Positions 36,450 through 46,292 of a DNA stretch of 64,000 nucleotides are shown piece after piece. The translations under genes were made by a program, and so were the position numbers. Under the pieces are notes generated by a model that did no database searches, had not been told where the DNA came from, and saw only the letters and a program-made list of their open reading frames with translations. Within the stretch, counting starts at the first letter, position 1, and each line of letters opens with the position of its first letter. The DNA is from Saprospiraceae bacterium UBA7328 (lineage in GTDB: Bacteria > Bacteroidota > Bacteroidia > Chitinophagales > Saprospiraceae). The DNA is taken from NCBI GenBank assembly GCA_002471345.1, contig DKPS01000195.1, positions 46,776-110,775 of the forward strand, given 5' to 3'.

Positions 36450-37373
36450 ATGTCTAAAACTTTTTCAATAGTCACATTCTTACTATCCTCTTTGATTTTC
36501 ATTTCTTGTGGAGACGATGAGATAATAATCAATGAACCTTTAACCATTGCGGATATAGCTGCCGGAGATTCTCAATTTTCAACTTTGGTCTCTGCTCTTG
36601 ACAGAGTGGGACTTGTGTCAGTTTTGAATGGAACCGGAACATATACTGTTTTTGCACCCACTAATTCAGCTTTTACAAATTCTGGTATTGATCTTAATTC
36701 TCTTTCAGACGAAACTTTGACTGATGTGCTTTTGTATCATGTCTTAGGAGCAACAGTTACATCAGGTGAAATTGTGGAAGGACAAACTTATGTTTCTACA
36801 GCGTCAACAGGATCCCCGAATAATACCGCGCTTTCAGCATTAATAGAAAAAACTGGAAGTGTAGTAACTATTAACCAAACAGCTACGGTTACTTCTGCAG
36901 ATATAACAGCTTCTAATGGTGTGATACATGTGATAGACAAAGTAATTCTTCCACTAGATATCGTTGGTCATGCGGTTGCAAATTCCAATTTTACATCTTT
37001 AGTTGGAGCGTTGGGTGCGGCTTCCGGAGAGTTAGTAAGTGTATTGAGTGGAGATGGTCCTTTTACAGTGTTTGCGCCTTTGAATAGTGCATTTGATGCT
37101 ATTTCAGATGTGGCAGCTACATTGAGTGCTGATCAATTGTCGAAAGTCCTTACTTATCATGTTGTATCAGGGAATGTAATATCCACAGATCTTTCTAATG
37201 GAATGAATGTAGTTACAGTAAATAGTGAAATGATCAAAATAGGAATAAGTGGTTCTTCTGTTACAATAACTGATGCCGGAGGGAATGTATCAAATGTTAT
37301 TCTTACTGATGTACAAGCCACTAATGGAGTGATTCATGTATTAGACAGCGTAATCCTACCAAAAGACTTGTAG
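36450..37373 (+). CDS. Two-domain fasciclin (FAS1) lipoprotein
   Basis: A 307-residue protein with a lipobox FISC (Cys20) and a short acidic spacer. Two FAS1 domains follow, at about 32-170 and 173-305. Each shows the family signatures: TYTVFAPTNSAF and PFTVFAPLNSAF, YHVLG and YHVVSG, and GVIHVIDKVILP and GVIHVLDSVILP. FAS1 domains mediate adhesion or bind surfaces and proteins. The lipid anchor places it on a membrane, perhaps the cell surface. A strong terminator follows. Single-gene unit. Confidence 0.95.
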   Translation: MSKTFSIVTFLLSSLIFISCGDDEIIINEPLTIADIAAGDSQFSTLVSALDRVGLVSVLNGTGTYTVFAPTNSAFTNSGIDLNSLSDETLTDVLLYHVLGATVTSGEIVEGQTYVSTASTGSPNNTALSALIEKTGSVVTINQTATVTSADITASNGVIHVIDKVILPLDIVGHAVANSNFTSLVGALGAASGELVSVLSGDGPFTVFAPLNSAFDAISDVAATLSADQLSKVLTYHVVSGNVISTDLSNGMNVVTVNSEMIKIGISGSSVTITDAGGNVSNVILTDVQATNGVIHVLDSVILPKDL

Positions 37374-37398
37374 ATTGTTTTGACGTTCAATTTATATG

Positions 37399-37431
37399 AA
37401 AGGTGACTTATGTAAGAGTCACCTTTTTTTT
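37399..37431 (+). terminator. Intrinsic terminator after fasciclin gene
   Basis: AAAGGTGACT (37399-37408) pairs perfectly with AGTCACCTTT (37417-37426) across an 8-base loop, and eight T residues (37424-37431) follow into the tail. Confidence 0.9.
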
Positions 37432-37606
37432 GTTACAGTAAAAATGCCATTTTGTACTTTTCAGTCGTAACTACCACATAATGAAACCACTTCAATGATT
37501 TAAATATTGAAGCAATTCTGATAATATATAGATCAATCACTCATTTGCAAGCACAAAACCTGACATTTCATTATTTTGCCTTCACTTTTCTAAAAAGAAA
37601 TAAATA

Positions 37607-40600
37607 ATGAAAAAACTAGTCACTCTCACTATTCTAAATCTTTCTTCACTTTTACTCATAGCTCAATCATTCAATACTGAAGATTTCAAGGCTATGGAGG
37701 CTAGAAATATAGGACCTGCAGGTATGAGTGGGCGTATTACTGCTATTGATGTTGATCTTTCTGATCAGGACAGAATTTTTGTAGGTTCTGCATCAGGCGG
37801 TGTGTGGTTAAGTGAGAATGGAGGAATCTCTTGGGAGCCGATTTTTGATGATCAAGATGTGCTTTCTATAGGAGCTATAAAGATCAATCAATCAAATCCA
37901 GATGAGATATGGGTTGGAACAGGAGAGGGGAATCCTCGTAATAGCCAGAATGCAGGAGCGGGAATATTCCAATCTTTAGATGGAGGAAAAACCTGGACTT
38001 TTAAAGGGCTGAAAGATTCTCGGAATATACATCGTATCCTTTTGGATGAAAGTCGTCCAGGTACTATTTACGTAGGTGCTCAAGGCCCTCAATGGGGTAA
38101 GACAACCGAAAGAGGTGTTTTCAAATCTACAGATGGAGGAAAAACCTGGAATAAATCACTCTATGTCAATGACGGTGTAGGAATAGCAGAAATGGTGATG
38201 GATCCAACAAACCCTAATAAGCTGATAGCTGCCATGTGGGAATTTGGACGTACTCCAGCTTTCTTTAATAGTGGAGGAAAAGGTTCAGGATTATATATCA
38301 CTTATGATGGTGGTGACAATTGGAAACGACTGAGTGACGAAGATGGATTACCCAAAGGAGATCTAGGAAGAATGGGTATAGCTATATCAGCATCAAACCC
38401 TGATGTGGTATATGCACTTATTGAGGCCAAAGAGAATGCACTCTACAAATCATGGGATGGTGGAGAAACTTGGAAAGAACACTCTACTCATGAAAACATC
38501 GGAAATAGACCATTTTATTACTATGAACTTTATGTAGATCCTAAAGATGAGAATCGAGTATATAGCATATACACTTATGTATCTCGAAGTAAAGATGGTG
38601 GGAAGACTTTCGATGTTATAGCTGATTATGGAAACAATGTTCACCCTGATCATCATGCTTTTTGGATATCACCTGATGACCCTTCTTATTTGATAGATGG
38701 CAATGATGGAGGTATGAACATCTCTCATGACGGCGGCGACACATGGAGGTTTATAACCAACCTTCCAGTTGGCCAATTTTATCATGTGAATGTGGATGAT
38801 GACTTCCCATACAATGTATATGGTGGGATGCAAGACAATGGTACATGGGTAGGTCCTGCTTTCACTTTGAAAAGTGGAGGTATTACTAATGGAGATTGGC
38901 AGGAAGTGTTTTTCGGAGATGGCTTTGATGCTGCAGCTAAACCGGATGATAACAGATTCGTATATGGAATGTCACAGGGAGGAAATTTGGGATTTGTAGA
39001 TAAAGAAACTGGTGTGAATAAATTTATAAGACCTAATCACCCTGAAGGTACTACGTTGAGATATAATTGGAATGCCGCATTTGCACTAGAGCCAGAAACC
39101 AATTGTGGTTTGTATTATGGTAGTCAATTTGTGCACCATAGCTCTGACTGTGGAGAGAGTTGGAATATTATATCCCCTGACTTGACAACTAATGATACCA
39201 GTAAACATCATCAAGACATTTCTGGTGGGCTCACAATTGATGCTACAAATGCAGAAAATAACACTTGTATTCTTGCTATTGCGCCTAGCACCGTAGACAA
39301 AAAAGTGATATGGGTAGGTACGGATGATGGCAACGTGCAAGTGACAAAAGATGGAGGAGACAATTGGACGAAAGTTAGCACTCGAATGCCAGGACTTCCA
39401 ACTGCAGCTTGGATACCACAAATAGAATTGTCCAATACAAATGCTGAAGAGGCATTCATTGCTGTAAATAATTATAGACAAAATGATTGGTCAGCCTATA
39501 TGTATCATACCGCGGACTATGGCCGTACTTGGAGAAGGTTAGTTGATGATAGAAAGGTGAAAGGATTTGTGACATGCATCATTCAGGATAATGAAGAACC
39601 TAATTTGTTATTCTTAGGTACTGATGTAGGATTGTATATTTCCTTTGATAAAGGTCAAAAATGGCAACACTGGAAGAACGGTTTGCCACCTGTACAGATA
39701 AGAGATTTAGCCATTCAAGAGACTTTTGATGATTTGGTATTTGGTACATTTGGTAGAGCCTTTTGGGTATTGGATGATATAGGTCCATTACGCCAATATG
39801 CAAAAAGTAAATATACTTCTAAAGCCTTTGATGTAGTATCAGCTACAGATGGATATCTTTCTAATAATAGATCATATCAAGGTATAAGATTCATAGGACA
39901 AGCTGAATTTGTAGGTGAGAATAAGAGTACAAATGCAATGATATCCATGTGGATCAAACCAGATAGTAAAGAACCAAAAGAAGAGAAAGAAGCGAAAGAA
40001 GCGAAAGGTGATAAGAAGAAGTCAAAGAAAGAGAATTCCAAAAAGGAGATGCCTCAGAAGGAGAAAACAGACAAAAAAGATAAGAAGAAAGATGATAAAG
40101 TGAGATTCTCAGTTATCAATTCTGATGGAGATACAGTAAGACAATTTTCAAGAGAAATAAAAGAGAAAGGATTGGTCAGAACCTCATGGAATCTTAGGAC
40201 AGATGGAGTGAGAGGCCCAAGTAGAAATGATCCTAAAAAAGATAGTGACCTTCCTTCAGGATTGTCTGCACTTCCAGGAACTTATACCATTCTCGCTACA
40301 TATGGAGATGCCACTGCAGAAACTACGGTAGATGTGAAATTAGACCCTAGAGTAGACTATATCACTGATGCCGATATGATGGATATGAAAAAAGCTTATG
40401 ATAATTACAGCATAAGTATGACAAAAGCAGCAGATGCATATGACGAATTAAAAACGGCTAAAAAGTCAATCGAATTAGTAGGAAAACTTTCCGAGACAAT
40501 AGAAGATGAAGAGCAGAAGAAAGAAATCAAGAAAGCTAATAAGGAAGCAAAGAAGAATTTAGAAGACCTGATGGCTTTGTATATGGATAAAGAAGGCTTA

Positions 40601-40828
40601 AAAGGAATACAACGAAATCCGAATACACTGACTAGAAATCTTGGGATGGCGCGAAGATATCTAAGAGCTTCATACGGCACTCCTACACCTAATGCTCAAG
40701 TATCAGTAGATCAGGCATTAACTCTGCTTGATGAAGTATTAGGAAAACAAGCTGAGTATATGGAAGGGGATTGGAAGACCTACAAAGAGAAAATTGACGC
40801 TGTCGACTTTGATTTGTTTAAGGATTAA
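37607..40828 (+). CDS. Large BNR/VPS10-type beta-propeller protein
   Basis: The 1073-residue protein has a signal peptide (residues 1-19) and two seven-bladed-like propeller regions in residues 20-740 built of Asp-box repeats (SxDGGxTW forms such as SLDGGKTWTF, STDGGKTWNK, SWDGGETWKE, SKDGGKTFDV, SHDGGDTWRF, TKDGGDNWTK). A Lys/Glu-rich low-complexity run (about residues 785-830) precedes a beta domain and an alpha-helical tail. Related proteins are often named glycosyl hydrolase or sortilin-like, but I see no catalytic acid pair that supports hydrolase activity. It may bind polymers or proteins on the cell exterior. It is a single-gene unit. Confidence 0.82.
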   Translation: MKKLVTLTILNLSSLLLIAQSFNTEDFKAMEARNIGPAGMSGRITAIDVDLSDQDRIFVGSASGGVWLSENGGISWEPIFDDQDVLSIGAIKINQSNPDEIWVGTGEGNPRNSQNAGAGIFQSLDGGKTWTFKGLKDSRNIHRILLDESRPGTIYVGAQGPQWGKTTERGVFKSTDGGKTWNKSLYVNDGVGIAEMVMDPTNPNKLIAAMWEFGRTPAFFNSGGKGSGLYITYDGGDNWKRLSDEDGLPKGDLGRMGIAISASNPDVVYALIEAKENALYKSWDGGETWKEHSTHENIGNRPFYYYELYVDPKDENRVYSIYTYVSRSKDGGKTFDVIADYGNNVHPDHHAFWISPDDPSYLIDGNDGGMNISHDGGDTWRFITNLPVGQFYHVNVDDDFPYNVYGGMQDNGTWVGPAFTLKSGGITNGDWQEVFFGDGFDAAAKPDDNRFVYGMSQGGNLGFVDKETGVNKFIRPNHPEGTTLRYNWNAAFALEPETNCGLYYGSQFVHHSSDCGESWNIISPDLTTNDTSKHHQDISGGLTIDATNAENNTCILAIAPSTVDKKVIWVGTDDGNVQVTKDGGDNWTKVSTRMPGLPTAAWIPQIELSNTNAEEAFIAVNNYRQNDWSAYMYHTADYGRTWRRLVDDRKVKGFVTCIIQDNEEPNLLFLGTDVGLYISFDKGQKWQHWKNGLPPVQIRDLAIQETFDDLVFGTFGRAFWVLDDIGPLRQYAKSKYTSKAFDVVSATDGYLSNNRSYQGIRFIGQAEFVGENKSTNAMISMWIKPDSKEPKEEKEAKEAKGDKKKSKKENSKKEMPQKEKTDKKDKKKDDKVRFSVINSDGDTVRQFSREIKEKGLVRTSWNLRTDGVRGPSRNDPKKDSDLPSGLSALPGTYTILATYGDATAETTVDVKLDPRVDYITDADMMDMKKAYDNYSISMTKAADAYDELKTAKKSIELVGKLSETIEDEEQKKEIKKANKEAKKNLEDLMALYMDKEGLKGIQRNPNTLTRNLGMARRYLRASYGTPTPNAQVSVDQALTLLDEVLGKQAEYMEGDWKTYKEKIDAVDFDLFKD

Positions 40829-40954
40829 TGGAATTGTAAAAGGACTATTCAAAATTGATCTCAAACTGCTGTAGAATACATTCATCACAATTTGTGATTA
40901 TTGTCCTATTATAGGTTTTAATAAAAATTGAAATTTTATCAATTCCATTGATTT

Positions 40955-42349
40955 ATGGGATTCCTTATGAACAAAAGCTTAATCTTCTTCATCGGTTTTG
41001 TTTTGCTTCTTCTTTCTTGGAGAAACCAAGACATTGACGTAAAACCCAATATTATTCTCATAAATATTGACGATTTAGGTTGGAAGGATTTGGGCTTTAT
41101 GGGGAGTGACTATTATAATACACCCAATATTGATAAACTGTCTCAACTCGGGATGCAATTCTCAAATGGTTATGCTGCCGCTGCCAATTGTGCTCCTAGC
41201 AGGGCGAGTTTAATGACTGGCAAATGGCCAACCCATCATGGCATTTATACTGTCGGATCCTCAAAAAGAGGAAAATCAAAAGATAGATTAATCATTCCTA
41301 CCCCTAACAAAACAACATTAGCTCAAGACGAAACTACACTAGCACAAATATTGAATAAAGATGGATATTTTACTATTCATGCTGGCAAATGGCATTTAAG
41401 TGATTCTCCTATTTCGTTTGGTTTTGATCTGAATATTGGTGGTGGGCATAATGGTCATCCCAAAAGCTATTATCCTCCATATAAGAATGTCGGTATTAAT
41501 GGAGACAAATATCTTACAGATCAAATTATGGAGAAGGCCATAGAGTCTGTAGACTCGGTCAACGAACCTTTTTTTCTTTATTATGCCCCATATGCAGTAC
41601 ATACACCAATTCAACCAATTGATAGTTTATTACCCAATTATGAGAATAAGCAGTCAGAGATTGGTCAGAATAATATGGGATATGCTACGATGATTGAAAA
41701 TCTAGATAGAAATATTGGTTTATTGATTCAAAATCTTAATGAAAGAAGATTGTTTAAAAACGCTCTCATCATTTTTACATCTGATAACGGAGGACTTTTT
41801 GGAATAACTAACCAACATCCCTTGAGAGCTGGAAAAGGAAGTTATTATGAAGGCGGAATACGAGAGCCTTTCTTTTTTGTTTGGCAAGATAAGATAAGAG
41901 CAAAAAGCAAGTCTAATATTCCTATAACCAACCTTGATATTTTGCCTACAATTTTAGCATGTACAGGGATTGAAATGAATAATGATGAATACGACGGTGT
42001 AAACCTTTTACCAATATTACTTGATAACAAATCTGAATTAGACCGTCCTCTATTCTGGCACTTCCCAATATATTTACAAGCTTACAAAAACCATAACAGT
42101 GAAAATCGTGATTCTCTATTTAGAACACGACCTGGTTCAGTGATTAGATTTGGAAAGTGGAAACTTCATTATTATTTTGAACAAAATGAAATAGAACTCT
42201 ATAACCTGGATGATGATATTGGAGAGAAAAATGACTTATCTAAAATAGAAACAATCAAAAAGAAAGAGTTGCTAATGTTGCTTCAGAATTGGTGGAAAGA
42301 GACAAATGCCCCAATTCCGAAAGAAAGGAATCCAGATTACGTGGAATAG
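40955..42349 (+). CDS. Exported sulfatase (alkaline phosphatase superfamily)
   Basis: A 464-residue enzyme with a signal segment (about residues 5-25). The sulfatase signature C-x-P-S-R is in NCAPSRASLMTGKWPT near residue 78, so its Cys can become formylglycine. The N-terminal metal site IDDLGWKDLG and later DNGG with neighbouring His residues, in LIIFTSDNGGLFG, are present. C-terminal residues continue the fold to a normal length. It should hydrolyse sulfate esters, perhaps of algal polysaccharides or glycosaminoglycans; substrate unknown. A second in-frame ATG at 40967 may be the true start. No maturation enzyme is adjacent. Confidence 0.93.
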   Translation: MGFLMNKSLIFFIGFVLLLLSWRNQDIDVKPNIILINIDDLGWKDLGFMGSDYYNTPNIDKLSQLGMQFSNGYAAAANCAPSRASLMTGKWPTHHGIYTVGSSKRGKSKDRLIIPTPNKTTLAQDETTLAQILNKDGYFTIHAGKWHLSDSPISFGFDLNIGGGHNGHPKSYYPPYKNVGINGDKYLTDQIMEKAIESVDSVNEPFFLYYAPYAVHTPIQPIDSLLPNYENKQSEIGQNNMGYATMIENLDRNIGLLIQNLNERRLFKNALIIFTSDNGGLFGITNQHPLRAGKGSYYEGGIREPFFFVWQDKIRAKSKSNIPITNLDILPTILACTGIEMNNDEYDGVNLLPILLDNKSELDRPLFWHFPIYLQAYKNHNSENRDSLFRTRPGSVIRFGKWKLHYYFEQNEIELYNLDDDIGEKNDLSKIETIKKKELLMLLQNWWKETNAPIPKERNPDYVE

Positions 42350-42404
42350 TTTTTTAATCACAATGATAGAAGACAAGGCTTTTATTTGGAGGCAACGTTT
42401 TTCG

Positions 42405-43514
42405 CTAAAATGGATTTTGATGATCTGGATTGTTGATGAAATCTAAGTCTTCTAAGGTTCTTATAAATGCAATAAGTGCAGCCCTATCTTCATCACTCAT
42501 CGTAAGAGGTCTGAGGACCGGGGCCAAATTATCTGTGGGATGTCCTCCAGTGATATAATGGTCTATGACTTCATCTAAAGTCTCAAATCTGCCGTCATGC
42601 ATATAAGGTGCAGAATGAAAAATGTTGCGAAGTGTAGGTGTCCTCATCATTCCATTATCAAATAGATTTCCACTTATTTCTCCTAGGCCATTATCTTTAA
42701 ATGTGTTGTCCCCTACGGGAGTTTGGATTCCATTATTAAAATATTCATTAGTAGTAAATAAAGGGGCATTATGGCAATGACCACATTCAGCATGTCGATT
42801 TATATCTTCATCAATATCAAAGAAAATGTCATGTCCTTGAAGTTCTTGATCAGTAAATACAGCATCTCCACGAATCACTTGATCATATTTAGAGTTGCCA
42901 CTGCTTATAAGTGTTCGTTCGAATTGGGCAATGGCTTTAGATGCTAATTCTCTATCAATTTCCAGTATGTTTTCTATTCCAAATGCCTTTCTAAACAATG
43001 ATGGATAAGTGTTATTATTTCTCAATTTTTGCTCTATTTCTATCCAGTCAGCTTCCAGTTCCACAGGATCCTCAACAGGAAGTAATGCTTGATGCTCAAG
43101 TATGTCCGATCTGCCATCCCAAAAAAGACCACTGTTTACGAATCCTATATTCAATAGTGTCATCGAACTTCGAATTGTAGAATTTCCGCTTACACCCAAG
43201 CTCAATGCTAAGTTGTCAGTAAAATTACCAACTGGTAAATGGCAAAAAGAACAGGACAAAGTGCTATCTACTGATAGAATGGGGTCATAAAAAAGAAGCC
43301 TCCCTAAGTCTACTCCTTCCACAGTATTCGGGTTGTCGGGTGGGATATCCATTTGTGGAAAGTTATCAGGAATGTTAAGATTAAAATCGGAAGGGTTATA
43401 TTCTATGTGAGTGAGATCATCAGGATCTATATTAGGCCCATTGGACATAGATTTGTCACCACAGCTTAACCAAAGAGATGATATAAGAAACCATATGACC
43501 CATTTTGAATTCAT
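42405..43514 (-). CDS. Di-haem cytochrome-c peroxidase / MauG-family lipoprotein
   Basis: A 369-residue protein with a lipobox WLSC (Cys18). Two haem c motifs are visible: CSFCH near 90 and CGHCH near 243. The N-terminal part carries NPNTVEGVDLGRLLFYDP and SCSFCHLP, as in bacterial cytochrome c peroxidases, and the C-terminal part has RTPTLRNIFHSAPYMHDGRF with a distal Met/His ligand region. It should reduce hydrogen peroxide or act as a MauG-like oxidase in the periplasm. Length is a little short for MauG and normal for this family. Single-gene unit. Confidence 0.92.
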   Translation of the reverse strand: MNSKWVIWFLISSLWLSCGDKSMSNGPNIDPDDLTHIEYNPSDFNLNIPDNFPQMDIPPDNPNTVEGVDLGRLLFYDPILSVDSTLSCSFCHLPVGNFTDNLALSLGVSGNSTIRSSMTLLNIGFVNSGLFWDGRSDILEHQALLPVEDPVELEADWIEIEQKLRNNNTYPSLFRKAFGIENILEIDRELASKAIAQFERTLISSGNSKYDQVIRGDAVFTDQELQGHDIFFDIDEDINRHAECGHCHNAPLFTTNEYFNNGIQTPVGDNTFKDNGLGEISGNLFDNGMMRTPTLRNIFHSAPYMHDGRFETLDEVIDHYITGGHPTDNLAPVLRPLTMSDEDRAALIAFIRTLEDLDFINNPDHQNPF

Positions 43515-44109
43515 AATCTTATAACGAAGTATCAGTCACATTAGTTGAAGATAATTTTTGAAAATATAGATGCTATGCATTGAATCTAATTCTACTAATT
43601 TTAAGAGCCAATAGGCATAAAATGAATTCTATACAACAATGTAATATTGGATCATGAGTGTTGATTATAACAGACTTGATTTATCTTATGGATCATTTAG
43701 AACATCCAGATTTGCCTTCTGATGACAAGAAATAAATCATCGACTTATTAACGAAGTCCAATATTAAATTGGACCTATGATTCACTCAGCTTGTTCATGA
43801 TATTATTGATGCTTTCAGCCTATTCCTTATTGTGAGGTTGCTTACTCTTGAACTCAGCACTCTTAATATTTTAAGGTCAACTATTCCTCATACTTTGAAA
43901 AAGAAAGTCTCAAGTGAACAGGGTGTTGGAATGATTGCTATGTAAACTTTTTCAGTAATTAGCAGCTTTTCTATTCCCATTTCACTCTTTGCTATTGTGG
44001 CTTTTTTGAAGGTAGCTTCATGTCTCAAAAAATGTAATAAAAATAGAGATGACCATATTAAATCACCTCTATTTTGTAAGGTTCCGGTGGTTTCAATTCT
44101 ATCAGAATA
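43515..44109. other. 595-base gap without a convincing gene
   Basis: The gap lies between the di-haem peroxidase and pirin genes. It holds only short frames broken by stop codons. One plus-strand frame (43688-43945) has only two internal stops in 85 codons, and no family is recognised. No tRNA-like or strongly folded GC segment is seen. Near the end there is a terminator-like hairpin serving the pirin gene. Confidence 0.6.
44041..44074 (-). terminator. Terminator-like hairpin after the pirin gene
   Basis: On the minus strand AAATAGAGGTGA pairs with TCATCTCTATTT (12 bp, one mismatch) around a 10-base loop, followed by TTATTACATTTTTT. It begins 36 bases after the pirin stop codon. A-rich bases on the other side mean it could also work weakly for plus-strand transcripts. 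Confidence 0.65.
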
Positions 44110-45123
44110 TCATTTAGCTTCTTCCTTGCCATCACTATGCAAAGCAAATCTCCCTTTACTTCTAGAATGAACAACTTCAGTTTCTGCCCAAGGCCATCCA
44201 CCGAATTGGGTTTTGCCGTAATCTTTCATTGCTTGCCTAATTTCTTCTTGTGTATTCATGACAAACGGACCGTGTTGCGCAACAGGTTCACCTATTGGTT
44301 TTCCTTCCAGAATCAAAAAATAAGCATCTTGATTACCATTTTGAATTTCTATATCCTCACTTGAAGCAAGCTCTATCATATGATCAGAGGTTATGTTTTG
44401 ATCTTCTATTTGAAAACTTTCTCCTTTATAAAAGAATAGAGAGCGGTTAGCTTCTGGGTTTGTTTTAGGCAACTTCCAATTTGCACCTGCTTCCATTTTT
44501 ACGGTATAAACACCAACAGAATTATGTGGGTTTGCCGCCCATGAATTTGGAGTAGGGCCCAAGGCTTCAACATCATCTATTTTGCCAGCAATGATCTGTA
44601 TTGACGTTTTTCTATTTGATGAATCTGAATGATTGATTACAGGTATATCTTCATTCCAAAGCATTTTGAAATGGGGGTCTACCATTTTGGACTGTTTGGG
44701 AAGGTTAAGCCAAATTTGAAAAATCTCCAATGGATTTCCTTTTTTCTCTTCTATTAACGGGAACATCTCAGAATGTTGAATCCCTTTCCCAGCAGTCATC
44801 CATTGTACATCTCCTCCCATAAATCGACCCGCAGCACCAAGAGAATCAGAATGATCAACTACACCTTCCTTGTTTATAGTTATGGTTTCAAATCCTCTGT
44901 GGGGATGATATGGGAATCCTGGAATGGTGCGGCCATGATACATTCTCCACCCATCTTTAACTGTGAAGTCTTGACCAATATTTCTCTGATTTAGCTCTTC
45001 TATATCCACACCCATCGAAGAATTTCCATTCGGATACTCATCTCTATGGTAAGCACAAAATAAAAATGGATCCTGAGTCTTCCATGGGAAACCTAAAGGT
45101 TCTATGCTCAATATTTTATTCAT
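44110..45123 (-). CDS. Pirin family protein
   Basis: A 337-residue bicupin. The N-terminal cupin has the pirin metal set HPHRGFETI near 78 (two His) and MTAGKGIQHSEMFP near 110 (His and Glu). The C-terminal cupin is present (IIAGKIDDVEALGPT onwards). Pirins bind iron, and some are quercetinases or redox sensors. Length is somewhat above the usual 230-300 residues because of a longer N-terminus (FLFCAYHRDEYP). It is the second gene of a likely unit with the DoxX gene 17 bases upstream; a Crp/Fnr regulator gene lies just before on the same strand. Confidence 0.93.
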   Translation of the reverse strand: MNKILSIEPLGFPWKTQDPFLFCAYHRDEYPNGNSSMGVDIEELNQRNIGQDFTVKDGWRMYHGRTIPGFPYHPHRGFETITINKEGVVDHSDSLGAAGRFMGGDVQWMTAGKGIQHSEMFPLIEEKKGNPLEIFQIWLNLPKQSKMVDPHFKMLWNEDIPVINHSDSSNRKTSIQIIAGKIDDVEALGPTPNSWAANPHNSVGVYTVKMEAGANWKLPKTNPEANRSLFFYKGESFQIEDQNITSDHMIELASSEDIEIQNGNQDAYFLILEGKPIGEPVAQHGPFVMNTQEEIRQAMKDYGKTQFGGWPWAETEVVHSRSKGRFALHSDGKEEAK

Positions 45124-45140
45124 AACTGTCTAATTTTTTA

Positions 45141-45515
45141 TTATGGTTTTAATATTTGATTATACACTTCCTTGTTTTGTATCAATAGAAAAATATTCAT
45201 AGTTACAGCAATGACAGCTCCTCCAATTCCAGTAATATCTAAAAAGAGATGGAATAAAAAGGCATTGAGTATAACAGGAAAAATAACAATTAGAGCCAGT
45301 GATTGATATTTGTTTAGAAGTAATAAGAGTCCAGTTATAATTTCTACTATCGCTACAATGACCATGATATATCCACTTTTGATTAAGGCTCCCATAAATT
45401 CAGCTGCAGCTTCTGGTAGTGGAGGTAAAGGCATAAATTGAAGAAATTTATTCAACCCAAAAATGACTAACATCAGACCCAATAGTATTCTGATGATTAA
45501 TTTTGCTTTTTCCAT
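45141..45515 (-). CDS. DoxX family membrane protein
   Basis: A 124-residue protein with four transmembrane helices and the DoxX opening IRILLGLMLVIFGLNKFL, then VEIITGLLLLLNKYQSLALI. DoxX proteins are linked to redox and thiosulfate metabolism or to stress protection. It precedes the pirin gene by 17 bases and follows the Crp/Fnr gene, so the three may respond together to redox state. Confidence 0.88.
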   Translation of the reverse strand: MEKAKLIIRILLGLMLVIFGLNKFLQFMPLPPLPEAAAEFMGALIKSGYIMVIVAIVEIITGLLLLLNKYQSLALIVIFPVILNAFLFHLFLDITGIGGAVIAVTMNIFLLIQNKEVYNQILKP

Positions 45516-45598
45516 AAGTCCTAAATTTTGTTTGGCACAAAAGTCAGTACTTACATAAAGCTATGCATTCATGTAGATTAACAAATTGATGATTAAGT

Positions 45599-46138
45599 TT
45601 ATTTTTTTCTGGCTTGTATACCCCTAATTGTACTTAAAGCTTGTGGAGTCACTCCTAAGTAAGATGCAATCATACGTTGTGGAACACGGTTTGGCAGGTC
45701 GGGATATGATATTAAAAATTGTTCATATCGTTCTCTTGCGGATGCACTCATTAACATTAATACCCTTCTTTGTAATACTGCTATTCTCCTTGACAATAAA
45801 TGTGTATTTCTTTGTAATTGATCAGTGGTTAGGTTAGCAATTTTGAAACATCTCTTATCGAAAACAACAACTTCTGAATCCTCTAAACAGTCAATAAAAA
45901 GTTCTGCGGGTTGATGGAATTCTTGTGATTCGATATCTGCTATTAACCAACCTTTAGAAGCAAACATAAAAATATGCTCTTTTCCTTTTTCATCAATGGT
46001 GTAACTTCTGAGTAGTCCTTCTTTGACGAAAAAGGATACATCGGTATTTGCACCGGCACTTTGGAGAATTTTCCCCTTCTTGAAATGCACTGTTTTTGCA
46101 TTTGAGTCCAGAGTTAGTATTTCTTTTAGAGTATCCAT
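45599..46138 (-). CDS. Crp/Fnr family transcription regulator
   Basis: A 179-residue protein with a cyclic-nucleotide-binding-like beta domain (residues 15-110; FFVKEGLLRSYTIDEKGKEHIF) and a C-terminal helix-turn-helix (RVPQRMIASYLGVTPQALSTIRG). It lacks the Fnr Cys cluster, so oxygen sensing by iron-sulfur is not expected. Regulators of this type in Bacteroidota often control the gene next to them; here these are the DoxX and pirin genes downstream. The C-terminus is short but includes a full HTH. Confidence 0.9.
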   Translation of the reverse strand: MDTLKEILTLDSNAKTVHFKKGKILQSAGANTDVSFFVKEGLLRSYTIDEKGKEHIFMFASKGWLIADIESQEFHQPAELFIDCLEDSEVVVFDKRCFKIANLTTDQLQRNTHLLSRRIAVLQRRVLMLMSASARERYEQFLISYPDLPNRVPQRMIASYLGVTPQALSTIRGIQARKK

Positions 46139-46292
46139 TAATCCTTAGTGCGATGTTAAGCTTTCGATTGTTTTTTAGAAATATTCATTGGCTTACTATT
46201 TTGATTAAACCATGGATGGCGACATTTTTTTTAAGATGTGATGTAACTTAATGATTTAAACAGAGTACAAATAACATATGTAACATTTACAT

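Noticed and set aside
39086..39481. 131-codon minus-strand frame inside the BNR propeller gene
   Set aside because: It is antisense to conserved propeller blades, has no start context or family match, and is a shadow of the real gene.
43688..43945. Plus-strand frame of 85 codons with two internal stops in the peroxidase-pirin gap
   Set aside because: It could be a gene remnant (LRSTIPHTLKKKVSSEQ near its end), but I match no family and two stops in this length of AT-rich sequence are not strong evidence of past coding.
45528..45545. TTTGGCAC before the DoxX gene as a second sigma-54 site
   Set aside because: The bases at the -12 position do not fit TTGC on either strand.
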